Assembly (NCBI GenBank): GCA_002410325.1
Contig: DHRK01000011.1
Coordinates: 1-62,996 of the forward strand
Origin: Syntrophomonas sp. UBA5314
GTDB lineage: Bacteria > Bacillota > Syntrophomonadia > Syntrophomonadales > Syntrophomonadaceae
DNA: 62,996 nucleotides
Reading direction: 5' to 3'
Shown here piece after piece: positions 35,169 to 44,314 of this stretch (its first letter is position 1; every line of letters starts with the position of its first letter). The translations under genes and the position numbers were made by a program. The notes beneath the pieces are model-generated. The model worked only from the letters and a program-made list of their open reading frames with translations. It had not been told where the DNA came from and did no database searches.

Positions 35169-35594
35169 GTGAGGCGTAAATTATCTGGAATGAAAGGTCT
35201 TGTTGTTGGTATTGCTCTAATTGCTGGCATTACGGTAGGAACGTTGAGCTCAAAAATTGTGTTAGTTCAGGCCGACAATTACCTCAATAAGGATATGAAG
35301 CCTGCCCATGTTTTTCCTAAAAATGAGCAGGGCCAAACCTATGGCTTTGACATTGATGCAAGTTCTCCGGAAAACAGACCGGATCTCATAGCGGCTGAAG
35401 CAGTTGACGGTACGCGTGGGTATGTAAAACGTACTGATGTTGAGGGACCTTTACCTAAGACACCGGAGGAGGCCGTAGCAATAACTAAAAAGAATATGGC
35501 TAAAGGTGAAAAAAAGATACCACTTTATGCAGAGGATGGTACTACCATTGTTGGCTGGTTTACTGTTGGTAAAGGAGAGTATACAGAAAAATAA
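35169..35594 (+). CDS. Small anchored or exported protein of a Firmicute hypothetical family
   Basis: Predicted 141 residues from a GTG at 35169 with GGGGGTGA eight bases upstream. A basic N-terminus and hydrophobic segment (about 9-33) are followed by a soluble domain with G-Q-T-Y-G-F, P-D-L-I-A-A-E-A-V-D-G-T-R-G-Y-V and K-T-P-E-E-A-V-A. That pattern recurs in Firmicute proteins of unknown function. It is paired with the Tyr-rich protein and ends at a strong terminator. Confidence 0.75.
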   Translation: MRRKLSGMKGLVVGIALIAGITVGTLSSKIVLVQADNYLNKDMKPAHVFPKNEQGQTYGFDIDASSPENRPDLIAAEAVDGTRGYVKRTDVEGPLPKTPEEAVAITKKNMAKGEKKIPLYAEDGTTIVGWFTVGKGEYTEK

Positions 35595-35608
35595 AATGCT
35601 TTTACGTA

Positions 35609-35638
35609 AAAAGGGGGGATTTGTCCCCCTTTTTTTAA
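35609..35638 (+). terminator. Rho-independent terminator
   Basis: AAAGGGGG and CCCCCTTT form a short G-C stem around a GATTTGT loop, followed by a T-run, 15 bases after the preceding stop. Confidence 0.88.
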
Positions 35639-36153
35639 CTGCTTTTACTTGGCAAAACGCCATATAACTTATCTACATAGGTTTATTGAAGAAGTTGAAA
35701 ATTCAACGCAGTTTGTTTTTCAATTTAACTATGGTAACCAGATTATCTTGTAAAGTATTTACTTTACAAAAAGAAATGGCTGAAACAGAAACTAGAGAAA
35801 TCTCAACCACCGACTCATGCCGGCCGGGAACAAGGAAGCCGGAACCCCTTTTACGGATACATCTCCTACCCTAAACAGGAGTGATCGTTATCCAACAGGA
35901 AAATTCACAAAGGTCTTCCCCTACTTCCTTAGTCGATTCTGGAATGGCAAATACATTGAATTTCTGGTCGTTCTAGAAAACGAGAAAAACCTTGGGAACA
36001 ATGCTCCGCTATATTTCGCGGGCAACGCTTAATCACCCTCTATTAATTACTTGCTACACTGCGTTTCCTGTTCCCGCATCAGGTTGTGGATGATAAAGTG
36101 AATATGCTCATCCTCGGCGCACTAGTAATGCGGGCCGCTCACCCCCCGTGCCT
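35639..36153. other. 515-bp region without a supported gene
   Basis: Short frames on the plus strand (to 35874 and 36032) have no known motif and no convincing binding site. On the minus strand one frame before 36041 ends in a charged helix-like tail (D-E-H-I-H-F-I-I-H-N-L-M-R-E-Q-E) and may be the remains of a lost gene. No mobile element or RNA is recognised. Confidence 0.4.
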
Positions 36154-39100
36154 TTAAGCCAAATGCGTCACCATCTGTTCAAGTTTTCTTATACGGGTGC
36201 TCATCGCTTTAATAAAACCGCTAGCGATACCGGGATAAAGATCGCACAAGCACTGGATATCCTCTCCGTCTATGGTCAGCAAGGCTGCCTCACCCAGGAT
36301 AACTTCGGCGGTAACCGGAGAAACCGCATCGGCAAATACGGTACTGTCTCCTACGGCTTCACCCGTGCCCAACACGGCAATAGTGGCGTTCACCCCGTTG
36401 CTGGAATGGGCGCTCAGTTCAATATGGCCCCTTATGATCATATACAGTTTGGAATTGGGTGTACCTTCATGCATCAATTCGGTAGTATCGGGAAAGATCT
36501 CCAACCTGGCCACCCGGGCCAAAAGGCCTAACTCTTCGAGTTGCAAACAAGAAAACAGGTCCTGGGCCTTTAATAGCATTATTTTATCTAGTAAGCTCAG
36601 TATTTCTTGTTCTTCCACACTGCTTCCCCCTTCCAACTTTACAAGGGCGGCGGAGGCAATTTCACTTAGCCAGTAATCGCCCCAGGCCTGCGCCTCTTTA
36701 ATAAATACTTTCACATCAGGCTGATTCACTGCCTCTTTAAGATGATCCTTTCGATTCAATGCCTCCAGCATGGCCCGGGCCAACCTTCGATCGGCCAACC
36801 CTTCGGACAGCGCTTCCAATGAGGTATCGCGCAGCTCGAGGTCGGCATTTTGGCTGGCGGTTTTGATCTGGCCGACCACAAAGGGATCATACAGGCTGGA
36901 CAGTACTGACCAGCAGGCCTCCATCTGCAGCCCGTAAAGCTCCTGGCAGCGCTGGCCGGCCAGCTCGGCCAGCGCGCTCAGACCTGATTGCTCAAACAAT
37001 ACCGGCAGGTCGCGAAACAAGTCTAAATTTTTCAACTGTTGCAGGCAACTATCCACTAGCCTTTCGCTTATAGCGCCGTTTTCCTGAAGGGCAGCCAGGG
37101 CCTTGACAATTGCCAGCCAGGAGCAGAGGTCGCTGACGGTTTCCAATTCTTTAAGTAAAGCCGGGAGCGCCTCCCGGCCCATGTCGATAAGCGCCTGGTC
37201 CGCAACTTTATGAAATTCCCGGTCGGCTCCGGCATATACGGAAATAATCTTTGGTATAGCTTCCCGGCATTGCAGTTGGCCCAGGGTTTGACAGGCCGCC
37301 ACCCTCAATCCGGGCCCGGCCTCCAGTAGAGCGAGTAATTGAGGGGAGAACTCACCCAAACCGGCTGCACCGATGGCCCGGCAGATAGCGGCGGCGGAAG
37401 CGATGCCGTCTTCCAGGCAGCGCTCTACCGCAGACCTTATCGGGATAAAATCCACCTGCGCCTCGGTGGCGTATAAATTGATAACGGCCTGGGATACCAC
37501 TAAAGCGTCGGGATCGATGAGGGCCTCATAAAGCTTATCCGCTCCTGCATTTAGCGACGGCCATAAAGCCAGGGCGGCAGCCCGGACCTCGGGTACATCG
37601 TCCGCGCAGCAAGCCAGTACGGCCTCCTGCCGATAGTAGTCGCTTTCCAAATGCAAACAGCACCTCAGCGCGGTACGGCGTACATCGGCACAGGAATCCA
37701 GTAGCAAATCGTCAATCCATGGTGTGAGGGTTTGCGGGTCCAACTGCTCCGCGATTTCCAGGGCCAGGCCGCGCTTGCGATCATCGGGATGGTGCAGCAG
37801 GGAAAAAAGCTGGTTTAAAAACCCAGGCGGAACAAAATGGCCGAAAAGTGCGGCCCCGTCTTTACGCAAATCTGCCACGCCATTGGCGATGCAGGCAATC
37901 AATTCTTGCAGATACGAGGCTCTGGTCTTCCAGGCCGTATAAAAGGCTGCGGCGGCCAGCAACAGAGCGACGATCGACACGGTTGGCATAGCCATGATAT
38001 TCACGGAATGGAGTCCTGATAAGGCCGCCCCCCCCAGCATGCCGCCCAAAACCACCAGGGCTTCCACCAAAAAGCGGACCCCGTCTCTTTCCTGGGCCGG
38101 TATCACTTTGAACAATAACTGGTAAGAAGGTTCTCCCAGTACATTTACCATTATCTTGGTAATCAAGCAGCTTATGAAAACCGTAGCCAGGGCCAGAGGC
38201 CCGGAAACCAGAAAAATCATGAGCACGAAACAGAAGCCTAAACCCGCCGTTACCAGCAGCAGAACGTTGCCAACTCCCAGACGGCTCATAATGCGGCTCA
38301 GAAAGCCCAACTCAATAACCACCGCTACACAATTGGATACTGCTAAAAACCCGGCCAGGAACCCGGCCAGTTGGGCTTCATCACTGTAAGCAAGCCGCGC
38401 TATGGTGTTGAACTGGTAATCCATAAGAAAAAACAGGGTCATAATAAGCACTAACAAGCCCAGCAGACCGAGTAAAAAGCGTGATCGGCATACGCTTTTG
38501 ATACTGTCTTTGAAGCTGGTGGTTTCTTCCAAACCCTCTGAATTCAGGGGAGCAATATAATAATGGATGGTTTTATACAGGTAGTAACCCCCACCCAGCA
38601 AAAAAACCGCCCAGAAGAAATAGATGATTTCCACGCCGGCCGGGGCCAATAATTTCCCCATGATCCCCGCCACAATACAGCCGATAGTGCTGGAACCTGC
38701 CAGGATGGGAAACAGGCGCTTGGCTTGCTGGGTAGGACAAATGTCTAAGGCGATCAGCCAAATAAGGGGAGTCAGCTGAAAAAAGACGATCATTGAAGTG
38801 ACCAGCAGAATCGGATAGTAAACCGGCGGGAGAACATACGAACTTGTTTTGGACAATAGCAGCACTAAAGCATTGACCAGGATTAAACCGGCCATCAATC
38901 CATAACTGCGGCGCAGGAAGCGGGGACGTTCCATGCGGCCGGATATTTCCGTGATAATTGCCGAGGCCAGCAAAAGACCGGCCGCCTCCAGCACATACAT
39001 GAAGGGCAGATGCTCTACCCCATAACGTACGCTGAAGATGGATGTAGAGGAGCTAATCCCCAATACTTCTCCCATTCCCAGAGAGAAAAACACCGGTATC

Positions 39101-39162
39101 ATTAAACTCAGCCGGTGTCTGTCACCGGGCTGAATCGACAAGCGTTTACTCAGGATATCCAA
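36154..39162 (-). CDS. MFS-type membrane domain fused to HEAT repeats and cyclic-nucleotide-binding domain
   Basis: Predicted 1002 residues. About 12 membrane segments fill residues 10-430 and resemble the Npt/ATP:ADP-translocase branch of the major facilitator superfamily (M-I-P-V-F-F-S-L-G-M-G-E near the start). A helical HEAT-type array covers about 440-830 (repeated A-L-x-A-L and D-x-x-x-x-V-R-x-x-A patterns). A cyclic-nucleotide-binding fold ends the protein at about 860-985 (L-M-H-E-G-T-P-N-S-K-L-Y-M-I-I-R-G, then G-E-A-V-G-D). Start is TTG at 39162 with GAGG upstream. It lies 51 bases after a gene for an anti-sigma-like ATPase fused to an acetyltransferase and is probably co-transcribed with it. 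A ligand-gated transport or sensing role is inferred. Confidence 0.85.
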   Translation of the reverse strand: MDILSKRLSIQPGDRHRLSLMIPVFFSLGMGEVLGISSSTSIFSVRYGVEHLPFMYVLEAAGLLLASAIITEISGRMERPRFLRRSYGLMAGLILVNALVLLLSKTSSYVLPPVYYPILLVTSMIVFFQLTPLIWLIALDICPTQQAKRLFPILAGSSTIGCIVAGIMGKLLAPAGVEIIYFFWAVFLLGGGYYLYKTIHYYIAPLNSEGLEETTSFKDSIKSVCRSRFLLGLLGLLVLIMTLFFLMDYQFNTIARLAYSDEAQLAGFLAGFLAVSNCVAVVIELGFLSRIMSRLGVGNVLLLVTAGLGFCFVLMIFLVSGPLALATVFISCLITKIMVNVLGEPSYQLLFKVIPAQERDGVRFLVEALVVLGGMLGGAALSGLHSVNIMAMPTVSIVALLLAAAAFYTAWKTRASYLQELIACIANGVADLRKDGAALFGHFVPPGFLNQLFSLLHHPDDRKRGLALEIAEQLDPQTLTPWIDDLLLDSCADVRRTALRCCLHLESDYYRQEAVLACCADDVPEVRAAALALWPSLNAGADKLYEALIDPDALVVSQAVINLYATEAQVDFIPIRSAVERCLEDGIASAAAICRAIGAAGLGEFSPQLLALLEAGPGLRVAACQTLGQLQCREAIPKIISVYAGADREFHKVADQALIDMGREALPALLKELETVSDLCSWLAIVKALAALQENGAISERLVDSCLQQLKNLDLFRDLPVLFEQSGLSALAELAGQRCQELYGLQMEACWSVLSSLYDPFVVGQIKTASQNADLELRDTSLEALSEGLADRRLARAMLEALNRKDHLKEAVNQPDVKVFIKEAQAWGDYWLSEIASAALVKLEGGSSVEEQEILSLLDKIMLLKAQDLFSCLQLEELGLLARVARLEIFPDTTELMHEGTPNSKLYMIIRGHIELSAHSSNGVNATIAVLGTGEAVGDSTVFADAVSPVTAEVILGEAALLTIDGEDIQCLCDLYPGIASGFIKAMSTRIRKLEQMVTHLA

Positions 39163-39213
39163 TATTCAAGCAGCCTCGTTCCCGGGTCGAATTTCCTGGC
39201 ATGATGGTTATGG

Positions 39214-40698
39214 TTAGGCCAGCATCTGATTAGGATCGTGTTTTTTAATGTAATTCAGTAGCATTTTTCCTGTTTCGGAATTCAGGCATATCTGGCTGTA
39301 ATCAAGAGACTGGTTATTTAAGTACTGGAGCATGAGCCGATCCCGTCCCTCTGACCCGGGCATTATACCACAGAAGAAAAAGCCCAGGGCTTCAAAATCA
39401 GCCGTTAGTAGGGCTGTATGAGGCTCATTCAAGGGGAGGTAGAGGTAAATCGTCTCTATTCTTTGGATGCACAAGCCCTTCAGTATACGGCTTACCTCGC
39501 TGGTTACATTTCTACCATATTGCTTTACGGTAATAAAGGCAATTATACTCGGATCATATTTGACTTCCAAAATCGCCTCTTCATCGGGGATATCTATCCC
39601 GGGGGCGGGCTTAAGGACTTCTACCGGTACACCCTGATGCTCATATATTTGAGTGATCATATCAACGTGATGTAAAGGCGCATATATTTCTATCTTGTCC
39701 ACGGGGCGAAAGTAACGGAACAAGATGGTCTCGCTCTCCCGCTGGGTGCTGCCTTCTTTAATCGCTTTAAACTCAAAGGGTATGTCACCCGCAAGGAGGA
39801 TGGCGGTATCGCTCAATCCCCATTTTAACGCCACTTTTTGTGAATAGGGGTGGCTGGTTACCGCCCATGTATAAGTGCCCATCAAACCGTGGTCCATGGC
39901 CCAGTCTATCAAAGCCTTGCCTAAATCATTCAAACAGCCGGACCCCCGGTATTGAGGGATTACAAAAGCATCATCGGAGACTGGAACCAGCGGGTCGTCA
40001 CCATTGAAAATAAACGCTATATGACCTATAATGCCATGGTCTTCAGTTACCGCCACCAGTGAAACCATTTTGCCCTCTTCATTTAGCTGCCGCAGGCGTT
40101 CCGGGAAATAAACGTGCTCATTGGAATAGGAGTAGCCATAGGACAGGTAGGCGCATTTGGAGACCGCTGCGGCTTCGTGGGGGAGCATCTGGCGAATATG
40201 ATACGCAGGCATGGGTTGGGTCTCGGTATGAATGTCAGCCCGAGGAGATTCCATCATTTCAGGTATTCTGGTTCCCCGGTATTTTACCAGACGAGTTTCT
40301 TTGCCGGCTTTGCCGAGGTTGACAAAGGATACCTCATCCATAAATCCGTACATAAGGCGCAAACCCAGTCCCCGGGTATCTTCGGCGTTAAAAGATTTTG
40401 TTTCCGCCATTTTAGCAAGCTCCAGGGGATCAAAGGGCATCCCCTGATCTTTAATCGTTATTTGCATGCCCAGCGCTATTTCCTGAAAAACCAGCTCAAA
40501 ACTGGCTTGTTCGCCTTCGGCAAAGGCGTGGTCGATAACATTGACCACTGCTTCTTCGACGCCTAATAGGACTTCATTGCTTTTTTTATCATCAAAACCC
40601 AGAAGGCGTGCAAAAGCGGCTGTGGCATCCAAAATTAGTGGAAGGTAGCCCAGGTTATTGGGAACTGTCAAAATAATTTCATCCTGGATGGCTTTCAA
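39214..40698 (-). CDS. Anti-sigma-type HATPase domain fused to GNAT acetyltransferase
   Basis: Predicted 494 residues from a TTG at 40698 that has GGGGAGAG upstream; a TTG at 40713 overlaps that site. Residues 1 to about 135 are an RsbW/SpoIIAB-like ATPase (E-E-A-V-V-N-V-I-D-H-A-F, D-Q-G-M-P-F-D-P, R-G-L-G-L-R-L-M). From about 165 a GNAT fold follows (Y-L-S-Y-G-Y-S-Y, A-F-V-I-P-Q-Y-R-G-S-G). The last 150 residues are unassigned. The kinase-like half may act in partner switching and the GNAT half may acetylate a protein or small molecule. Its operon partner senses a cyclic nucleotide. Confidence 0.85.
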   Translation of the reverse strand: MKAIQDEIILTVPNNLGYLPLILDATAAFARLLGFDDKKSNEVLLGVEEAVVNVIDHAFAEGEQASFELVFQEIALGMQITIKDQGMPFDPLELAKMAETKSFNAEDTRGLGLRLMYGFMDEVSFVNLGKAGKETRLVKYRGTRIPEMMESPRADIHTETQPMPAYHIRQMLPHEAAAVSKCAYLSYGYSYSNEHVYFPERLRQLNEEGKMVSLVAVTEDHGIIGHIAFIFNGDDPLVPVSDDAFVIPQYRGSGCLNDLGKALIDWAMDHGLMGTYTWAVTSHPYSQKVALKWGLSDTAILLAGDIPFEFKAIKEGSTQRESETILFRYFRPVDKIEIYAPLHHVDMITQIYEHQGVPVEVLKPAPGIDIPDEEAILEVKYDPSIIAFITVKQYGRNVTSEVSRILKGLCIQRIETIYLYLPLNEPHTALLTADFEALGFFFCGIMPGSEGRDRLMLQYLNNQSLDYSQICLNSETGKMLLNYIKKHDPNQMLA

Positions 40699-40713
40699 AT
40701 GCTCTCTCCCCAA

Positions 40714-41034
40714 AGTACCATTGTATTTTTATGGCTTTGTTCTCTTCTTCGACAAATAGTATAAATATCCTTTTGAGAGATGATAATCTCCTGGCTTAAT
40801 GGAGACATCATCTCCTGCCATTTCAGTTTGGAGCCTGGAAACCAGAACGGACTATTTCCGGCTCCCTGGCTGCTCTACGGCCGAAGGGTTGCAGGATAGT
40901 AAATATATAGCTTGGTTATAGAAAGAAGCTTTCGCCTAACAGATTTAATCATAGACAATGGGTACCCCTTGGGGCACCCATTTGCGCATAATGGTTTTGT
41001 TACTATCATATTGGGCTAAAACTTCCGGCACTGT
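40714..41034. other. Intergenic region between minus-strand genes
   Basis: About 320 bases. It contains a GGAGCC/GGCTCC hairpin (about 40830-40865) with an inner CTGG/CCAG dyad, and the terminator-like hairpin at 40957-40982. No gene is seen and the first hairpin matches no riboswitch class I know. Confidence 0.4.
40957..40982. terminator. Strong hairpin, probable terminator
   Basis: AATGGGT-A-CCCC and GGGG-C-ACCCATT form an 11-bp stem with one mismatch and a very short loop, about 50 bases beyond the 3' end of the Ig-like gene (minus strand). There is no long T-run, so efficiency is uncertain. Confidence 0.5.
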
Positions 41035-41406
41035 TTACTCTTCGGGGATGATTCCACGATGTGAGGTGGTTCTGAAGCGAATGGTAACGGTTTCACCCAG
41101 CCGCCTACGCCTACCGTTTCGGGCTTTTAATCCGGGTAATATGACCAGTCTGTAGCTGGTTAAAGGTCTTAATGTGCTTGTTGGGATGACAAAAATATTA
41201 CGGCGTAAGGCTCTGCTGCTTGAACGGATCACGTTAATGCCGACGCTTGTGTTGCCTCGAAAGAGCCTGATCTGGTTGCGGCGGTTAGCCCATACTGAAT
41301 TGTCCACATCATTAAAGACTAGCTGAATTCTTGGATTCCTAGATACACCGGTAGCGCCGTTACGGGGGAAGGATCTGACAAAGTTAAGCGGGTTTGTTCC
41401 AGGCAT
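41035..41406 (-). CDS. Bacterial Ig-like (Big_5/SbsA type) domain protein
   Basis: Predicted 123 residues that form almost exactly one domain: S-F-P-R-N-G-A-T-G-V-S-R-N-P-R-I-Q-L-V-F-N-D at the start and L-T-S-Y-R-L-V-I near the end are the recognisable strands of SbsA-type Ig-like folds. There is no signal peptide, although such domains are usually found in surface proteins. AAAGGAGC precedes the ATG. A free-standing, leaderless single domain with many arginines is unusual; it may be a fragment or a cytoplasmic adaptor. Confidence 0.78.
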   Translation of the reverse strand: MPGTNPLNFVRSFPRNGATGVSRNPRIQLVFNDVDNSVWANRRNQIRLFRGNTSVGINVIRSSSRALRRNIFVIPTSTLRPLTSYRLVILPGLKARNGRRRRLGETVTIRFRTTSHRGIIPEE

Positions 41407-41609
41407 AAAACTAGCTCCTTTCGCTTACAAAAATGGATAAATCAGCTACTGATCTAAGCTATGCCAAAAAATGAACCGTGGTTACACTGTCAATATTTAC
41501 TAGCATAATGGAATATTTAAGAATACATATGAGACCCTTCAAATAAAATGGAATATACCGTACCGCCCTCTACTCGATATTCAGCGAATATGGCTCTACG
41601 GCATTATAA

Positions 41610-41635
41610 GGCACCTGTCAAAAAGGTGCTTTTTC
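41610..41635 (+). terminator. Orphan terminator hairpin
   Basis: GCACCT (41611-41616) pairs with AGGTGC (41624-41629) followed by TTTTT. No gene is seen just upstream on the plus strand; it may end a short RNA or be left from a deleted gene. Confidence 0.6.
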
Positions 41636-41778
41636 TATTTAAACTTTCGTTTAACCCCTTTCAGGCAAAGCTTCTCATAAACTTATGGATATATTTTGTA
41701 AACCTTAGCGCCCGGTCTGTGCCATATTGTCATACGGTGGCCAATCCAGAAGACGCCAACCATGGTAATAGCCCTAAA

Positions 41779-41900
41779 ATTTCTTCCTGCCGCATAAATT
41801 TAATTCAGGAACGGAATTTGCACTTGCAAAGTATTTAGAATGCATGTTGTCAGCCGGTGGGTTATCCGCTGGCGAAAAATTTGAGCAGTTGGAGGTGTAG
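41779..41900 (+). pseudogene. Possible C-terminal remnant of a lost gene
   Basis: One frame reads F-A-L-A-K-Y-L-E-C-M-L-S-A-G-G then E-K-F-E-Q-L-E-V to a TAG at 41898-41900. It has no start or binding site and is only about 38 codons long. The composition looks like the end of a real helical protein; the family is not recognised. Confidence 0.3.
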
Positions 41901-41918
41901 GGCTTGGATGAAAGGTAG

Positions 41919-44153
41919 GTGTGTGTCACGGATACTAAAAAAGGAGCCGTCTATGACGACGTACGGAAGTGTGTCGATGAAGTCATCGACTATGTGGGAG
42001 AGGAGATTGTTTTTGGCATGACCCTGGCTCTGGGAAAGCCGGTGCGATTTATCAACGAACTTTACCGGCGGGCCAAAGAAGATCCGGAAATCAAGCTCAA
42101 AATAGTTACCTCGCTGGCCCTTGAGAAACCAAGGGGGCATACCGATGTTGAGAAAAGATTTTTAAAACCCCTGGCGGATAGAGTCTTTGAAGGTTTTCCG
42201 GAATTTGATTACATGCTTGATTTTAGAGCCGGGAAACTCCCCCCTAACGTGGAATTCTTCGAGAATTTCAGTAAAGCCGGCGGATACCTGCAAGATCCAG
42301 TGCCTCAGCAAAACCATATCGCCTCCAACTACACCCATGCCGCCCGTGATGCTGTCAATTTCGGACTTAACGTCTTCGGCCAGCTTATAGGCTACCGTGA
42401 GATCGAAGGCAAGACCCTGTATTCCATGGCCTGCAACCCGGATATTTGCCTGGAGGGCATACAAAGCCTCAAAAACCTGAGGGCCCAGGGCAAGAAAGTC
42501 GCTATCATCGGAGAAGCAAACCGGAATATGCCCTTTATGTACGGTGATGCAGTGGTTGAGGCGGATATGTACGATATCGTCCTTCAGGGTCCCTATTACG
42601 ACTATACCCTTTTCGCTCCGCCCAAGGATGCCGTCAGCCTGGCCGACCATATGATGGGCATCAATGTGAGCACTTTAATCACAGACGGCGGCACCATCCA
42701 GGTTGGGATTGGCGCGCTGGGCGACGCCATCGTGTCAGGACTCATCATGCGCAATGAACACAATGGGCTGTATCGGGAAATCATTGCAAAAGCCGGCCTC
42801 ATACAAAAAAATGGAGAGCTTATCAATAAATGGGGCGGCACGGGGACTTTCGAACAGGGCCTCTACGGGGCGTCTGAGATGTTTGTGGATGCCTTTATGC
42901 AGATGTACAAAAATAGGATAATAAGGCGCAAAGTCTTTGAAAGCGTGCCCATAATGAAGCTTATCAATGCCGGGAAGCTTTCTGCGGATAATATCCCGGA
43001 AGATACCCTAGACAATCTGATCGACATGAAAGCGATACATGCTGAGCTTACCCAAGAGGATTTTGATTTTCTCACCGAATACGGAATATTTAAAAGTGGC
43101 CTGGAATTTAAAGAAGGCTTTATTATCGATAGCGAGGACCAATATTCGGCAGATATGAATGATGAGCAAAACCGGGCCCGGATTAGACATCTATTGGGTA
43201 GAGAGCTGCGTGGCGGCACAGTCCTGCTGGGGGCTTTCTTTATAGGCCCCAAATCCTTCTATCAAGCCCTAAACGACATGAGCGAAGAAGAGAGACAATT
43301 ATTCGGCATGGCCGGTGTGGAAAAAGTCAACCAGCTTTACGGGGGAGAGGAGTTACGGGCACTGCAGAGAAAAGACGCCAGGTTTGTCAATACCGGCATG
43401 GTTGCCAGCCTGCTGGGGGCGGTTGCTTCCGATGGGCTGGATGACGGCCGGATTATCAGCGGCATAGGCGGGCAGTACAACTTTGCCGCCATGGCCCACG
43501 CCCTGCCTGACGCCCGGCTGATTATGATGATCAAAAGCACCAAAGGGGCGGGCAAAAAGCTCAAGTCCAATATAGTCTTCAGCTACGGTCATTGTTCGGT
43601 AACCAGGCACTTGCGGGACATCATAGTAACCGAGTACGGGATAGCCGATGTTCGCGGCCGGCCTGACAAAGAGGTTATCGCCCGTCTGATAAATATAGCC
43701 GATTCGAGGTTCCAGCAACAGCTTCTCGACCAGGCCAAGAAAGCGGGCAAAATCCCCCTGGACTATGAGATCCCGGTAGCATACCGCAACAACACCCCGG
43801 AGAAGATTGCAGCACTTCTTAAACCCTATCAAGCCCAGGGCCTTTTTCAACCCTATCCTTTTGGCACGGATTTAACCAGACAGGAAATAATCCTGGGGGG
43901 ATCCTTGAAGGCTTTCAAAGCCCTGGCCACCGGATATCCTCTCAAAATGATCAGGGGCTTGCTGCTGGAATTGTTCAGGCCCACACCCCCATCAGCGTAC
44001 GACTATTTGGCGAGGATGGATCTTCACCAGCCGGCTTCCCTTAAAGAAAGATTTTTGAGAAAGACCGTGGTGTTTGCTCTGAGGAACAACCAGCAACTGC
44101 CTAAACCATCCCAGACGCCATCCCAGGACAAAACTGCTCAGGTTTCCGGTTAG
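41919..44153 (+). CDS. Acetyl-CoA hydrolase/transferase family protein
   Basis: Predicted 744 residues, GTG start with AAAGG close upstream. Family features are Q-V-G-I-G-A-L-G-D-A-I, G-T-F-E-Q-G-L-Y-G-A-S-E-M, G-G-Q-Y-N-F-A-A-M-A and T-E-Y-G-I-A-D-V-R-G. These belong to the CoA-transferase/acetyl-CoA hydrolase group, which transfers CoA between acetate and another acid or hydrolyses an acyl-CoA. At 744 residues it is longer than butyrate-type CoA-transferases of about 450 residues and belongs to the long subgroup with an extra N-terminal region. It stands alone; substrate not predictable. Confidence 0.88.
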   Translation: MCVTDTKKGAVYDDVRKCVDEVIDYVGEEIVFGMTLALGKPVRFINELYRRAKEDPEIKLKIVTSLALEKPRGHTDVEKRFLKPLADRVFEGFPEFDYMLDFRAGKLPPNVEFFENFSKAGGYLQDPVPQQNHIASNYTHAARDAVNFGLNVFGQLIGYREIEGKTLYSMACNPDICLEGIQSLKNLRAQGKKVAIIGEANRNMPFMYGDAVVEADMYDIVLQGPYYDYTLFAPPKDAVSLADHMMGINVSTLITDGGTIQVGIGALGDAIVSGLIMRNEHNGLYREIIAKAGLIQKNGELINKWGGTGTFEQGLYGASEMFVDAFMQMYKNRIIRRKVFESVPIMKLINAGKLSADNIPEDTLDNLIDMKAIHAELTQEDFDFLTEYGIFKSGLEFKEGFIIDSEDQYSADMNDEQNRARIRHLLGRELRGGTVLLGAFFIGPKSFYQALNDMSEEERQLFGMAGVEKVNQLYGGEELRALQRKDARFVNTGMVASLLGAVASDGLDDGRIISGIGGQYNFAAMAHALPDARLIMMIKSTKGAGKKLKSNIVFSYGHCSVTRHLRDIIVTEYGIADVRGRPDKEVIARLINIADSRFQQQLLDQAKKAGKIPLDYEIPVAYRNNTPEKIAALLKPYQAQGLFQPYPFGTDLTRQEIILGGSLKAFKALATGYPLKMIRGLLLELFRPTPPSAYDYLARMDLHQPASLKERFLRKTVVFALRNNQQLPKPSQTPSQDKTAQVSG

Positions 44154-44176
44154 CTGCCGAACCTTGTCAAGTGAGG

Positions 44177-44210
44177 CTGCAAGAGGTTGGGATCTTGCAG
44201 GCATTTTATT
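44177..44210 (+). terminator. Probable terminator
   Basis: CTGCAAG (44177-44183) pairs with CTTGCAG (44194-44200) and is followed by GCATTTTATT, 24 bases past the stop of the CoA-transferase gene. Confidence 0.6.
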
Positions 44211-44314
44211 AGTAAAGCCTAAAAGTCCGGTTTTATCGCTTATGCAATCAATAGCGTATAGATATCCGGTCCGCACCATAGATTTAATAAAATAAATGCT
44301 GATGTGGTGCGGAT

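Noticed and set aside
35686..36032. Two short plus-strand frames in the gene-poor stretch
   Set aside because: No recognisable domain, no convincing ribosome site, and composition unlike the neighbouring genes.
40830..40865. Riboswitch candidate (GGAGCC/GGCTCC hairpin)
   Set aside because: No class-specific conserved bases and it is not placed directly before a gene start in a suitable orientation.
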